DNA from: Mangifera indica
Lineage: Eukaryota; Streptophyta; Magnoliopsida; Sapindales; Anacardiaceae
DNA length: 64,000 nucleotides
Reading direction: 5' to 3'
NCBI RefSeq assembly: GCF_011075055.1
Contig: NC_058139.1
Coordinates: 12,297,584 to 12,361,583 of the forward strand
Shown here: piece after piece, positions 1 to 13,042 of the stretch
Layout: each line of letters starts with the position of its first letter
How positions within the stretch are numbered: the first letter of the stretch is position 1
Position numbers and translations under genes: made by a program
Notes under the pieces: model-generated
Database searches by the model: none
Told to the model about the DNA's origin: nothing
The model's input: only the letters and a program-made list of their open reading frames with translations

Positions 1-90
1 GTCGTCAGTTTGGTTATTCATACTCTTTATGCTCATCTTTCTTGAAGTGATCATTTGCATGAATATTTCCTCGTCCTTGTATGTCTGTAG

Positions 91-3000
91 GCTGCTAAGG
101 AAACTGGTGCTCTCCAAGCAGCCAAAAGTAAACTGGAAAAGGAAGTTGAAGAACTTACATGGCGTTTGCAGCTAGAGAAACGAATGAGGGTAGAATACTT
201 TTTTTTTTCTGATAAATTGTTATGAAAATATGATTGTGCATCACAAAATTTTAGGGTAGCTGATGTTAGATGATGATGATAACATTATGTTCATGTGTTC
301 TTGATACAATCATTTTATGATGCAATGATTTTTAATTGCTTAAGAAGGGATTCATATTAAATTATATATAACTTACAATTTATTACTGCCAATAAATTGC
401 ATATTACTATTAAAGTGATTTTTAGATTTTCTTTGCTGTCCTATGGGAAAAAGTTGAAGAAGTTCATAACTTAACAAGAAGCAGATGGAGTATAAATATG
501 ATATATTTATGCTTGATACTTTTATAGCACGGCCCTCTGGTTTCAAAAAGTAGATAATGCTTATAGTATTTCATATTGCCTGCTTATAACTTGATTAACT
601 TAGTGCAGGCTGACCTTGAGGAAGCCAAAACACGGGAAATTGAAAATTTGAAGTCAGCTTTACAACAGACGCAACAACAGTTACAGGAAACGAAGTCATC
701 GGTCATTAAGGAGCAAAAGACTGAAAAAAAAGCAGGTGAACAAGTTCCAGTTGTTCAGGAAGTCTATGTTAGTGATAATGAAATGGTGAATAAACTCACT
801 GAAGAAAATGAACAACTCAAGGTTAGTTCAAACATATTTGCTTCTGAATGAGATTTTGAGCTTATATGTGTGATGCATACTTTCATGTCATTCTTGTTAT
901 ATTTTCTATCTTTGCTTATTGATACTCTGCATGCTGGGTTACCCATTGTAGGCTCTGGCAAGTTCACTGGAAAAGAAAATTGATGAAACAGAGAAGAAAT
1001 TTGAAGAAACAAATAAACTTTGTGAAGAGCGGCTGAAGCAAGCTTCGGATGCAGAGTCAAAGATAATTGAATTAAAGACTACAATGCAGAGGTCAATACA
1101 ATAAGTTGTCTACTTTTGCAAAATTGTCCCTAGTTGCATCTCTAATGTAATTTCTTTTTTCCTTGATTAACCTGGGTTTGTTAATTTGTTCAAATTATTC
1201 CTTACATTGTTTACAGGCTTGAAGAAAAGCTTTCTGACATGGAAACTGAGGACCAAATTCTGCGGCACCAAGCACTGATGAATTCAGCTTCTAGAAAAAT
1301 CTCAAAACAGTTATCAAGTGCAACTCAGGTAAAAACATGTTACAAAAATTTTTGCTTATGTCTAGGCTTTGCTTTTACATCGCATATTTGGGGAATTTGC
1401 TAAACCTTTGTACTGCATTTTTGCAGCCTCTGGAAAACGGTCAATCTGTGAGTGTAGAAATTAAAGTAGATGCATTTTTGTTTTATGGTGTGCTATTTTG
1501 ATATTTCATATCTATAATTCTGAGAGCATACTCATGCAGGAATCACAAAATGGCCCTCCGGTTAAGAAGCTTGGTACATCTGATAGTAAATCAATGATAC
1601 CCCCGATTGAACGGCAAAATGTATGTCATTTAGACAGAAAGGAAAATTATAGTATTATTCTTTGAGTTATCTTTCTTTTATTTTCAGTTGAAATTCAATT
1701 GGATTTATTCTTTAATTTTGAAGTCTTTCATGGTGCAGGAATCTATAGATGCTTTAATCAAATGTGTGTCAGGAGATCTTGGGTTCAGTAATGAAAAACC
1801 AGTTGCAGCATTTAGCATATATAAATGTCTTCTTTACTGGAGATCATTTGAGGCAGAAAAAACTAGTGTATTTGATCGTCTCATTCAGATGATTGGCTCT
1901 GCCATAGAGGTGATTGGGAAAACATTGCACCATTATTCTCTGCTATTTTTTGTTCCTTTTTCCAGTGCTTGTGTAAATTTCTGTTTATGGAAAAACACTG
2001 GGGGAGTCACTTGCTGGTAACACTTTTACCTCGTCATCTATGGTTCTGATCATAAGATCCAAATTGTGAAAATTCCATTTTAGTTTAGTATGAAAAGCTG
2101 GATTGCATTTCCCATCACTAATTTTTTTTTTGGGTATCGGTTGATTCTTTATAGATTTTGAAAATCTGATGGGATGCTAGATTATCTTTCCCCAAATGGA
2201 AGGACCTTTTATCCCTTATGATTTTAGCATGGTTAAAGAATGTGTACACAGATTAAGGAGGTTATGTGAATTTCCACCATTTACATGCCCACCATGCTCA
2301 CATCTACAGCGAAGAAAAAAGGAAAAAAGATGAAGAAAAGCAAAGAAAAGGGTGATGAATAGTAAACTGGAGTAAAAAGGAGCCGATTGGTGTACAGTGA
2401 ATCTAAAATCTAACCATTTTAGCCATTTTTTGGGTTATTTAGTAAGAAATAGATTGAAGTCACTTTGAAGATGCTTGTGAGGAAGTGGGAGATCTTTTTG
2501 GGATAAATTCTGTTTTTCAGCAGTTCTATGAACTTTAGTTTCAAGAAAATTATTAAACACTTTGAACTTTTTATAAATGCAAATTGCATGATTTTGTATT
2601 GGTTTTTGAGTACTTTATCTCTGTTAAACCTTAGATATGTAGACTGATAAAAAGCAAAAGAAATCAACATGCTTGTTTTATTTAATATTTTGCAGAACCC
2701 TGACAGCAGTAATCATATGGCTTACTGGCTATCTAATACGTCCTTTTTACTGTCTTTGCTTCAACGGAGTTTAAAGGCCAGTGGTTCAAATCCACAGTCA
2801 AAGCCTCCCGTACCACCTTCATTTTTTGAACGGATGACCCAAGTAATCATACTTATCTTAGATTACAGTTTTAACTATTGCTTTTTAATATGATCATAAT
2901 TAAGAACTCTATGCGGAACACATTTATTTTTCAAAACCTGTCATATTCGGCAGGGATTCCGCTCATCCCCTTCCTCTGCCAACCTTCCGATTGGAGATAT

Positions 3001-6000
3001 AGTGCGCCAGGTTGAGGCCAAATATCCAGCGTTGCTTTTTAAGCAGCAGCTTACAGCATATGTGGAAACAATTTATGGGATCATTCGAGACAACTTGAAA
3101 AAGGATCTGTCTCCACTTATTTCTTCTTGTATCCAGGTATGAGAACTCTTAGTTTTCTCTTCTTGTTTCTTTAAAAAATCAATTTTCCTTACTGATTTCT
3201 TTTTGTATCCAGGTGAATTGACTCCTAATTTTCTGCTGCTGTTTTTCAGTGTCTTATTTTCTAACTGTGCATCTTCTTTTACGTGCTATATTTGAACTAC
3301 TTTAACAATTTAAGGAAACACTTTTTCCCATATACTTTGTGATGCATTTTGTTGAAAGCTTCAAAAAGAGAAAATTGAAGTGTTTTATCTGTGATCAATT
3401 GAAAGTTAATTTACTAATTTTGGCATTGTATCTACAAAGTTCATTAGTTATAAGTTATGAATTTGAGTTATTTATTTTTTTACATGACCAATTGACAATA
3501 GCAGCTTGTTTGACAAAATTGGTGTTGTGCCAAATATTCGGCATAGTCTTGCCTGCTCTTGCTTGCATTTTTATAATTGTGCAAAAATACCATGCTGGAA
3601 ATTACAGTAATTGTAAGAGTACTAAGGGGCAGGATCTTGTGCTTGATTTAAATGCCCTGCTGGTTATTTTACTTGAGATCGGTTAGTTATATCCTGGAAG
3701 TGCAAATTTTCTGACTCCAATGAGGTGTTATCCCATTGATTTAGGAACCAACAACGTCAAATGGAACATCTGAGCAGTCTTCTAACGATGGTCCTGCATC
3801 TAGTCCCTGGAGCAGCATTATTGAGAGCCTTAATGGGCTGCTCTCTACACTGAAAGAAAATTTTGTATGAGATTTTAGTTTTTCTATATCAAGTTATGCA
3901 TATTTTTCATGCGTGAGAGACTTATGGTTACAACTGTTTCAGGTGCCTCAAGTTCTCGTGCAAAAGATCTTTACTCAAGTTTTCTCATATATTGATGTAC
4001 AGCTCTTTAACAGGTAACTCATTGCCCAATCTTTTGTCAATTGTTTTTCCTTTAATTTGGTGGACAACTTGTTCATCCTTTTATTAAAAAAAAAAAAAAT
4101 CAATTGTTACAATTGATCTTTTTAACTTTTATCATGAAAATTATTGAAGTGATCTTCCTCCATATTAACTTTTATTCAATGTTTGCATCGCTAATACAGC
4201 CTTCTTTCTCGTCAAGAGTGCTGCACATTAACCAATGGAGAATATCTAAAATCTGGTTTAGATGAAATAGAACTATGGTGTGGGGAAGCAAAAGTTGAGG
4301 TACTGTTTTAACTTTTATACAAGTAACTGTAAATTTCTAAATTTTCCACCATTCGACAGTCCTCCCTAACTGGAGTTTCCTCTTTGTCAATCTTGATTGC
4401 ATGTCAACAGCCTTAATGTTATACCGTTCATTTGTTGCTTGTCTGAAAATTCCTCTTGTTGCAGTATGCAGGTTCATCATGGGATCAACTCAAACACACT
4501 AGACAAGCTGTTGGATTCTTGGTGTGTTTCTTTAATATTATGTTTGAAAAATATAAATTGCTCAGTACATTATTTTATGATTTCTTATATTAAGATGTAA
4601 TTTTTTGGCTTTTTCATTTTATTTTTTTTAATGCCTGGTAATAGATGATCTTATTTGGCTGTCCTTATGAATTAAGCATTGTATTATGTCCCTCTTTCAA
4701 TTGTGAAGATTGCTAACTTGACTCCATAAAAGCTCATTTTGTAACTGAAATTTCCAACATAGGTAGTAGGATAAAGCGGTACTATGCATTCTCCCATCAC
4801 AAAAGGGGGTTCACCAAGGCCAGAATAGTATAGCAAAGATTTCTGGTGTTGCTAGACTTTAGAGTGCATTAACTTTATAAAATGCTGTCAGTCAAAACTC
4901 ATCCATTCATCAAGCAAATGGATTTAAAATGATTGTAGGAATAGGTTTATATCTCAACACACCCACTCTTCAGTCTTTAAGTATTTTAAAATGGTTTTTG
5001 AATAGATGCCTAGAGTCAGCCAGTAAAAATCAATGAATGATTTGATCTACATATACAGGTTTTCTTACTAGACTAGTTACTAGTTAGGAGGTATTGTAGG
5101 GATTCTGCATTGGATGATGAAGAAATGGTTGATTTTCTTTCTCTGGTGAAGTACTGTGTTTTTTTGGGTAGTGGTCACAGGTAGCCTTATACAGGAGTTT
5201 CAGGAGTAATAACCGCCTGTAAATTCTAGTCAAGAATTTCTGATTTTCAAAACTAGAGATTGAGTTAAGATGGACGATGAAAGCTAGTGTTAGTGATTGC
5301 ATGATAAGTCCAGTATTTTCATGTAATATAAATGGTAGAGCTGTGGCTCTTAGCTTTGGGATCCACTCATTATCATTGTAATTGAGTAGTAAGTCCACTA
5401 AATACAACATATATATAACCTTGTAGATTGGCATTGTCACTAAAGCTGCTTGATAGCTTGGATCCTGCTTCAATTGAAAATGTCCAGTGAACTGCTCATG
5501 CATATTATGATCATTTCCATTTTTGTTGTGATAATTAGCTTGTTATAAAGATGTTCATTTTGGAATTTTTGGAGATGGCTATTTTTGAAGATCTTGCAGT
5601 GACTACTGTTTACATTTCCTCAAAATGGAAATGATCTTAATCTTCCCTTTACTTTCTCCTTCTTTTTTTTTTTTTTCCTATCATTAATGTCAAGGATTTT
5701 TTTTTTAATTTTTATTTAAATTGCTTCTCAGGTTATTCACGAGAAGACTAAAATATCATATGATGAAATTACAACTGAACTGTGTCCTGTAAGTCTCTCT
5801 TTTAAGCACAATTCAAGTGTAAAATATAATGCTTTTTGGGACTATTGTATTAGCAACATTATGTCAGTTTTTTTCCCCAAAGTAGTATTTTTAGTTAATG
5901 AGTTGCATTATTATCATTTTAACATGATAATTTTGGATTTGTATTATACAGTAGAAAAAACTTAAGATTCTTTTGACACATGTTGGTTTCTTCAGGTGTT

Positions 6001-6431
6001 CAGCGTTCAACAGCTTTATAGATTATGTACGCTTTACGGGGACAATGACAACAATACTCAAAGTGTATCCCCTGATGTAAGTCAAATAAATTAAGACAGT
6101 CCTTCCAAATCCTTGTTTATTTCTTTTTAATGTGGTGCTTCACCCTTTGTTTCGACAGGTTATATCTAGCATGAAAATTCTTATGACAGAAGACTCCATT
6201 GATGATGATAGCAAATCCTACTTGTTGGATGATGATTCCAGGTACGTGAAGATGAAAAGGGAAATGTTTCATATGGGTGTTTTAAGCTCTTACTGATTAG
6301 TGTTCCTTGTATGCAGCATTCCTTTCTCAGTGGATGATCTCTCTTTGACCTTACAAGAGAAGGATTTCTCAGATGTGAAGCCTGCTGCTGAACTCCTTGA
6401 GAATCCAGACTTCCAATTTTTACAGGAATAA
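91..6431 (+). CDS. Class XI myosin heavy chain, C-terminal part (5' truncated)
   Basis: Plant class XI myosins move organelles and vesicles along actin; this window holds only the tail. Seventeen exons chain in frame and encode 616 residues plus stop: 91-189, 609-821, 952-1091, 1217-1328, 1427-1447, 1540-1620, 1739-1909, 2696-2842, 2954-3136, 3745-3864, 3943-4013, 4200-4299, 4465-4521, 5732-5788, 5996-6076, 6159-6241 and 6317-6431. The first four exons are heptad-like and rich in Glu, Lys and Gln ([19 protein letters not shown]), the end of the dimerising coiled coil. From about 1739 the protein matches the globular tail or dilute domain that binds cargo, with blocks such as [24 protein letters not shown] and [16 protein letters not shown]. 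All introns are GT-AG and every phase closes. The motor domain and IQ motifs lie upstream of the window. Which XI paralogue this is cannot be settled from the tail alone. Confidence 0.95.
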
Positions 6432-7138
6432 GGCCTTGGTTATTGCATTTTTGTCTCTCCACAGTGAATCCACCACCATTTTCCTCACCCTTTGTAGGTA
6501 ATTATGTCATCATCTATTATTAATATCATTTTCTAAATTAAAGTTGTATAATCTAACTATCCCAGTTGATTTAGTTCAAGGGGCGAGGATGGTTTCATAG
6601 TAGGAGTGATGTTTTGGTTTTTTCATTTACAAGCCAGTGAGTCAGAGCCGAGGCTAGTTATAGGAGGGAAGTTTTATTATGTCCCAGCTTCAAAATTTCA
6701 TATTGTATAAACTTACAAGAACACACCAATATAATATAATATAAGTTGAAATGTTGGTTTACTAATGCTTTATCTTTCTAAATTGAAGTAATGTGAGTTG
6801 ATTTTCAAGGAAAATAGCTTTGAAAACACTATTTATTTTATTGTTATGTTCTTTGATAATTAGTCATAAGGTAGCTATGCGTATGGCTCTTTGAATCTTT
6901 GCACAGCATGCAAAAATGACCTATGCATAGCCGCTTGTTCAAGGTGAAGATGTTATAGCCGAAATGGTCATCAACCTTAAAGTAATAACCCTTCACTTGA
7001 GAACCCATCGTCCAAAAGTTCGTCTCTGAGTTCATGGCTAGCTCTCACAGTAGGCCTGGCGATCAGTCATGTTGAAGTGGTTTCATGCCATGTTTTGTCA
7101 AATTTTCTTAAAATGGAATGCATTCTATTATTTTTTTG
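6432..7138 (+). other. 3' flank of the myosin gene
   Basis: This stretch follows the myosin stop codon and runs to the target duplication of the next retroelement. The first part is presumably 3' UTR. A 63-codon open frame on the minus strand (6844-7035) has no family match I recognise. I see no other gene here. Confidence 0.4.
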
Positions 7139-7143
7139 TGTTT

Positions 7144-7478
7144 TGACAAAAAAAAAAAAAAAGAAGAAAATTCTGGATTTTTTTTATTCACATAGGATAA
7201 CTTTTTACATGTAAGTTTGACAATAAATTAAACCACTATCCATATTTGATTTATAGTAAAAAAGGAAGTAAATAATATACAATGAATAGTCATCTATACA
7301 ACTGTTATAGCAAAATAAAAAGAGAAAATATAGTTGTTCCAACAATCTTGAATAAGAGAAATTATAGGACATAACTGTTCCAGTAATTTTGGTTGAGAGA
7401 AATTATAAGACATAATGGTACCAATAATCTTGAATGAGAGAAATTATAGGAGAGGAGAAAAATCTGCAAAATTTAACA
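7144..7478 (-). repeat. 3' LTR of the first copia element, with 41-bp tandem repeats
   Basis: It is about 87 bp longer than its partner at 10029-10276. The extra length is a tandem array: GAGAAATTATA recurs at 7356, 7397 and 7438, a 41-bp period, where the partner has one copy. Outer bases are TG...CA. Confidence 0.85.
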
Positions 7479-7489
7479 CTCCCTTTCCA

Positions 7490-7690
7490 ATTGGAGAATG
7501 AATATTAAGAATGTCCAAATTGTTTGGTAGTCATTGAAATTGATCACCCCTAGAGGTTTAGTGAAGATATCTGCAATTTAATCTTTGGTTGAAACATAGG
7601 ATGGATAAATAAGATTAGCTTGAATTTTTTCATAGATAAAGTGACAATCTATTTTTATGTGTTTCGTTCACTCATGGAAGAATAGATTTA
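7490..7690 (-). pseudogene. Copia RNase H C-terminal remnant
   Basis: On the minus strand this reads as a decayed end of a copia RNase H. Visible are an ERTKHIEID-like block, an ADIFTK-like block (here with stops) and a terminal LGILNIHSPIGKG-like stretch directly before the polypurine tract. Several stops interrupt it. The N-terminal half of RNase H expected between here and the reverse transcriptase is absent. Confidence 0.65.
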
Positions 7691-7824
7691 CAACAATATA
7701 GAAACAGTTTGATTATCTTAGTAAACTTGTGTAGGCTGCACTAGATTAGCACTAAGATCTCTTAATAAGTAATATAATTATTGAATTTCACAAGTAGTGG
7801 TTGTCATGGACCGATATTCAACTT

Positions 7825-8229
7825 TTATAAAAAAAAGGGGAAACAGTGTTTTGTTATGTCGTTAACATAGATGAGAACAACAATATAGGAATTACATTTC
7901 TTCAATGTGAACAAAGAATAATCAGCCTTAGATTCTTGAAAACCAACATTTTGTAAAACACTAGAGAATTTATAGAACCAATTCCTAGATGCTTGTTTGA
8001 GCCCGTAAAGAGATCTGTTCAAGCAACAAACATTATTTTCACCTTGATATGAAAAAACAAGAGGCAATGTCAAATAGACTTCCTCTTGTAGATCATCATG
8101 CAAAAATGCATTATTGACATCCAATTGATACAAAGGCCAATTATGAATAGCAATAATTGCTAAAAGAACTCGAATTGTGACCAATTTAGCAACATGTGAG
8201 AAAGTTTCATGGTAATCCAAACCCTCCAT
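7825..8229 (-). pseudogene. Copia reverse transcriptase fragment
   Basis: The 134-codon frame carries copia RT landmarks: YQLDVNNAFLHDDL near residue 34, EEVYLTLPLVF, CCLNRSLYGLKQASRNWF, and VVLIYVNDI at the catalytic YVDD position, where the first Asp is Asn. That substitution, the missing flanks and the stop soon after make it non-functional. It belongs to the element bounded by LTRs at 7144 and 10276. Confidence 0.9.
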
Positions 8230-9024
8230 CTATGTATACACTTTTGCAACAAGGTGTGTTTTAAAATGTTTTATCAAACCATCTGAATGATATTTGATTT
8301 TATATACTCATTTACAACCAATGAGTTTTTTGCCAAGAGGTAACTTTGTGAGAGTCCAAGTTTTCTTTTGTTCAAGAGTACTAATTTCTACTTTCATAGC
8401 CTCACGCCAACAAGCATCCTTAACAACCTTAATAAAACTAGTAGGTTCAAAAGAAGAGGGAATGGTTGCAACAAAATGTTTGTGTCGAAATAAATGTTGA
8501 AACGAAAGATATTAAGAAAAAGCAAAAGAATTACTTTTTAAATTATCTGTCAAGTGAACTGGTGTTAGACTTTGTTTAATCATGGCATTAAGAACATAAT
8601 CTTTAAGATAATCAGATTGCTTATAGTTATGAGTGAAGCAACGTGGAGGTATAATTAGGAATGAGATGGGTGTAGAGTTTGATTCCATTTTAGTTGAGGA
8701 GACTGGTTCAATTGGTGTCTCTAGTGAAGTTGTTTCATTACATGAAGAGTCAAGAGAAGTTGTTTCATTATATGCAGAGTCAAGAAGATTATCACAAAAA
8801 CTAGTATGATCACTAGAATTTTGGCTATTGGAATAGATAGGATTTGAATTATCTATTGAAGAATTTTGTTCATCTTGAGCTGGTTTAGGAAGGATGAAAG
8901 GTGAAAATGAGTCAAAATATTAGTCATTTTTTAAAGAAAAAATTGTTTTATGACAAATTACATCCTTACTTGTAAAATATTTTCGATAAGGGAGGTAATA
9001 TAGTTTATAACCACATTGTCCATG

Positions 9025-9393
9025 TTAGTATCTCACAAAAACACATTTTCTTGCTCTAGGAATCACATTTGTTATGATGATAGGACCAACAGAAACATAA
9101 CAAAGACAACCAAATACACGCAAATGATCATATTTAGGTAGATGATTAAGAAGACGTTCATGAGGTGTGATATTATTTAAAAAAGGTGTAGGGATACAAT
9201 TAATAAGATACGTAGTTGTTAAAACACAATCACCCCAAAAAGATAATGGTAACCCAACATGAAAACGTAAAGCATGAGCTATCTCTAAAAAGTGACAATA
9301 TTTACATTCCACTACCCCATTTTGTTGCGACATTAAAACATAACTATGTTGGTGAATGACTTTATTTTCTTTATGGAATTTAGTTATAAACAT
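9025..9393 (-). pseudogene. Copia integrase fragment
   Basis: The 122-codon frame matches the C-terminal part of a copia integrase core: SQQNGVVECKYCHFLEIAHAL (family PQQNGVVERKNR type), LPLSFWGDCVLTTTYLINCIPT, and a FGCLCYVS block near the end. The catalytic Glu neighbourhood is altered (VVECKY). The N-terminal catalytic core upstream (9400-9640) is interrupted by stops. Confidence 0.88.
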
Positions 9394-9639
9394 AGAAAAA
9401 AATGTTGTCCTATTATCTGATTGTATTCAGTACACTTGACTGTTAAATTGTGTTTTAACATAAGAAAAAAATATTTTAGTAATTGTTTAACTTTATTTTC
9501 ATGTTTCATGAGAAATACCTAAATGCAATGAGAAAAATCATTAACAATAGAAAAGAAATATTATGCACCAGAATTTGAAGCAGTTGAATAGCTACCCCAA
9601 CTATTAAGATGAATCAATTGAAAACAAGTAGTAGTATTA

Positions 9640-9960
9640 ATGGAACTAAGACTAAAAGAATCTCTAGTTTGTTTAGCTAGAGGACAAATATCACAATGAA
9701 AATTTGAATTATTTGAAACATGAGAAGAAAGCTTAGCAATTTTATTTAATTGGGCATTTGAAGGGTGACCAAGTGTCTAATGCCAAGGTCTTGTTTAGGG
9801 ACTAAAAAAGTTGTGCCAGGAGATTGCAAAGAAAAGAAATAGAGTTCACCATGTTCCTTAGCTAGTCCAATCATCGTTTTCATTGACAAGTCTTGAAAAA
9901 TACAAAATTTAGCATAGAAGATAACATAACAATTAAGTTCTTAGGTGACTTTAGCAACAA
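9640..9960 (-). pseudogene. Copia GAG-pre domain and protease end remnant
   Basis: Minus-strand translation shows a GAG-pre zinc-binding region (LGHPSNAQLNKIAKLSSHVS, then CDICPLAKQTR), preceded by a stretch reading GLAKEHGELYFFSL that fits the link between protease and integrase. The region starts only a few dozen bases after the primer-binding site, so the whole gag gene has been lost by deletion. Confidence 0.7.
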
Positions 9961-10028
9961 GTAGCATGACACCATGGCAAGGAAGAGAAGTAAAATCAAG
10001 TGAAGCTCTTATTTTAACTCTGACACCA

Positions 10029-10276
10029 TGACAAAAAGGTAGAAAATTCTGGATTCTTTTTTTTCACATAGGATAACTCTTTATATGCATGTATGTTTGG
10101 CAATAAATCAAACCATTATCCATCTTTGATTTACAATAAAAAATGAAGTAAATAATATACAAGGAGTAGTTAACTATACATCTATTGTAGCAAAATAAAA
10201 GGAGAAAACATAGTTATTCCAACAATCTTAAATGAGAGAAATTATAGGAAAGGAGAAAATTCTACAAGATTTAACA
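10029..10276 (-). repeat. 5' LTR of the first copia element
   Basis: This 248-bp repeat is alignable by eye along its length to 7144-7478. It begins TGACAAAAAG and ends TTTAACA, next to the primer-binding site at 10018-10028 and the TGTTT duplication at 10277. Confidence 0.85.
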
Positions 10277-10289
10277 TGTTTAAACAGAT

Positions 10290-11157
10290 AGCATGGTCTA
10301 AAAGACTATTATTAATGTGTTACTTAAACTACAGGTGGATTCAAGTCCAATTTAAATTTAGGTTAGCTCAAGTTTGACTCAATTTATGAGAGTCCAGGTT
10401 GAGTTTAGGCTCAAGTTTGACAAGTTTTTATAAAGCTAAACTCGAGCTTGGACTTATTGTGATTAGTTGAGTTTAAGCTAACTAAGCTCAATACTATAAC
10501 TTAAATATGTTATTTATAAAATTTTAATTTATTATGATTAAATATAAAAAATTATAAAAAATTATTTTTTAGGTTGTAGTACAATAAGAAGAAAAGAAGT
10601 TAGACTTATTTATCATAGAAGAGTTAAGTTCATAGGACAATTGAAAAACTTAAATTTGGTTATTATTTAAATATGAAGTAATTAGAGTATATCTTTCTAA
10701 TATAAGAGTCTTTCTGCGACTCAATCAAAACATTAAAATGGTCTATTTCTTTTGCTATCATTTTCTTGTATTTTGGCAAATTCTTAGATTATAGCAAGAT
10801 CTTTAAAAGGATGTAGATAGAATAAAAAACAAGTTTTTTACGTTCTTGGCTTCGATACCATGAAATAGTGGGTTTTTTGGTTTAGAATAATTTTTTTCAC
10901 AATTTTTTATAAAACATTAGAAGGATTTACACAAATAATAAAAAATCTAGGATCTAAAACTAGTAAGAAACTACACAAACTAGGACACACAATGGAAACT
11001 AGGGAATGAAACAAAAAAATGGAAATATACAAAAGAGAAATCAAAACTTTGAAAATAAAAAGATATTCAATCTAACAAGTTGAATTTCGAACACTTAAAA
11101 AGAATTATAACCACTAACATTTGACACTTATAAATTCTTTCCTACAAAGAACTACAA
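10290..11157 (-). other. Repeat-derived spacer with a possible old LTR edge
   Basis: No gene seen. Minus-strand-oriented repeat debris (CAAGTTTGAC, CTCGAGCTTGG) fills 10320-10500. CTTCGATACCA at 10850-10860 followed by TGAAATAG resembles a tRNA-Met primer site abutting an LTR that starts at 10861. If so, the large copia element at 11163 landed inside that older LTR. Confidence 0.35.
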
Positions 11158-11162
11158 CCATC

Positions 11163-11645
11163 TGTAAACTTTAATTCGAATAAAAATTTAATACAATCAT
11201 GCATAGAATATAGAATACTGAATTTTTTATATTAAATTGAACATAAAATTAATAATTGGGGTTATAAAAAAACCTGTTTGAGCTATATTTTTGAAACCAA
11301 AGATCTTCAGAATTCCACCTGAAACTTGAAGATTTGTGATGATAGGTCTTCCACTCCAGAAACCTCCTTATGACGGTTTTGAATGGGTAAGCTTATCAAA
11401 AATTAGGTTTTGGAGTGAGGACCTAACCTATTTATAAGAAATTATCTGGACCCTCCTATTAAAGGTCCAATAACTAAAGGCCCACACTAAACCGTCTACC
11501 CAGACCAATAACTTTTAAGTGTATTGGACATATCTTTATTGATCACTCAAGTCCATCTATAATCTAGCATTAGACTATTTAATTACCAGATTTTATAGAA
11601 CCAAAACTATAATTAATGTTAGCCCATTTTAGGAAATTTCTAACA
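11163..11645 (-). repeat. 3' LTR of the large copia element
   Basis: This 483-bp repeat is collinear with 17777-18260 over its whole length. It lies next to the polypurine-tract complement at 11646. Confidence 0.93.
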
Positions 11646-12313
11646 TTCTCCCACTTGGGCAACATTAATTATTTTATTTTATTTTATTTTAAGAAAAGAA
11701 AACAATTTTGACTCTCGGGTAATCAACGATTTTAACTTTAAGTGGCCACTATTTTATAAAACATAATAGTCCAAAAATAGATTACACTATAATAAACAAT
11801 CTAGTTAATATGAGTATCAATAACGAACCAAGACATTACTTATGTACTATATTGACACAAGATCGTCCTCGATTACAATTACTAATAACCAAATCAATGC
11901 AGATCAAGTCTGGGAGTGTGGCAGAATAGAACCCAACAAGGTGATCATAAGCAATGTTATATCTCTGTCAGTCCTCTTTATGATTTCTCTCTAACCTTTA
12001 TGTTTCAAAAGAAACAAAAGAAATCTTTTTGCTTCCAATGAAGCCTGTATGTTTCAATTTTGCTCTAGACTAATGAAACATACTCATGCAACTGTCATAC
12101 TCATACAACTGTCATCCTCAAGGGAAACTTTATCTTGAGACACATGTTATACCTTAACCTTGTACATGCACATATATTCATACACAGATAAATATATATA
12201 ACCAAGCATTCATATAATAAGTTTTGCAAAACTCATAATTATAATAAATCACCCAATGAAACAATGTCATAAAGTTAAGCAGAAAATAACCAGAAATTAC
12301 TTCAAGACTCCCA

Positions 12314-12865
12314 CTAACCTAAGGTATCAAAAAATTCTAACACACCCATATTCATCACATGACTTTTAAAATCAATAGGTCTAAGTCTTTTGGTTAGGGG
12401 GTCAGCCAACATTGCGTCTGTACTAATATGCTTCACCACGATGTCTCCTTTCTTTACGAGGTCCCTGACTGTAAGATATTTCAGCTCTATATGTTTTGAC
12501 TTGCTACTGACCTTATTGTTCTTGCAAAAGAACACAGCTGCATAATTATCACAATAGATCACAAGCGGCCTAGAAATGGAGTCAACCACTCGAAGCTCAG
12601 AAATATAATTCTTCAACCATATGGCATAGGTGGATGCCCCATAATAAGCAATAAACTCTACATACATGGTTGAAGATGTTATTAATGTCTGCTTGACACT
12701 TTTCCAAGATATAACCCCACCTGCAAGCATGAAGATGTACCCTGAAGTGGATTTGAAGTCATCAGGACATCCACTGAAGTCTGAATCAGAATATCCCACC
12801 ACCTTAAGAGTTTCCATTCTTCTATACACAAGTATGAAATCCTTAGTCCTCTGCAAATATCTCAA
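12314..12865 (-). pseudogene. Copia RNase H domain
   Basis: The 183-codon frame covers nearly all of a copia RNase H: GYSDSDFSGCPDDFKSTSGY (first catalytic Asp), ISWKSVKQTLITSSTMYVEF (the Glu region), VIYCDNYAAVFFCKNN, KHIELKYLTVRDLV, and MLADPLTKRL near the end. The frame is open from LQRTKD at the RT junction to a terminal stop 670 bp before the LTR end. It is separated from the RT by stops upstream, so it could not be made as part of one polyprotein. Confidence 0.92.
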
Positions 12866-13042
12866 GATTTTCTTTGCTGCTACCTAATGATCAGAACCAG
12901 GATCAGCAACATATCGACCAAGAACATTAACAGCAAAAGTTGTGTCAGGTCTCATGCACACTTGGGCATACATCAGACTCCCAATCATACTAGCATATGG
13001 TTTATCCTTCATGAATGCTCTTTCAATATCATTTTGAAGACA

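Larger units (their letters stand above)
7144..10276 (-). mobile_element. Ty1/copia LTR retrotransposon, internally deleted
   Basis: This is a 3.1-kb element read on the minus strand. Two related LTRs (7144-7478 and 10029-10276) start TGACAAAAA and end TAACA. The 5-bp sequence TGTTT lies directly outside both ends (7139-7143 and 10277-10281), a target-site duplication. Just inside the right (5') LTR is CTCTGACACCA (10018-10028), the complement of a slightly mutated tRNA-Met primer site. Just inside the left (3') LTR is a pyrimidine run (7479-7488), the complement of the polypurine tract. Internal remnants in minus-strand order are GAG-pre, integrase, reverse transcriptase and the C-terminal end of RNase H. 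Gag and most of protease are missing, as is the first part of RNase H. The copy cannot be autonomous. Confidence 0.9.

Noticed and set aside
5084..5503. A 139-codon open frame on the minus strand inside a myosin intron
   Set aside because: It has no recognisable domain, lies antisense in a long intron, and its composition matches the intron. A chance frame is the simplest explanation.
6844..7035. A 63-codon minus-strand frame between the myosin gene and the copia element
   Set aside because: It has a plausible length but no recognisable motif, lies just after a gene end and has no splice or promoter context.
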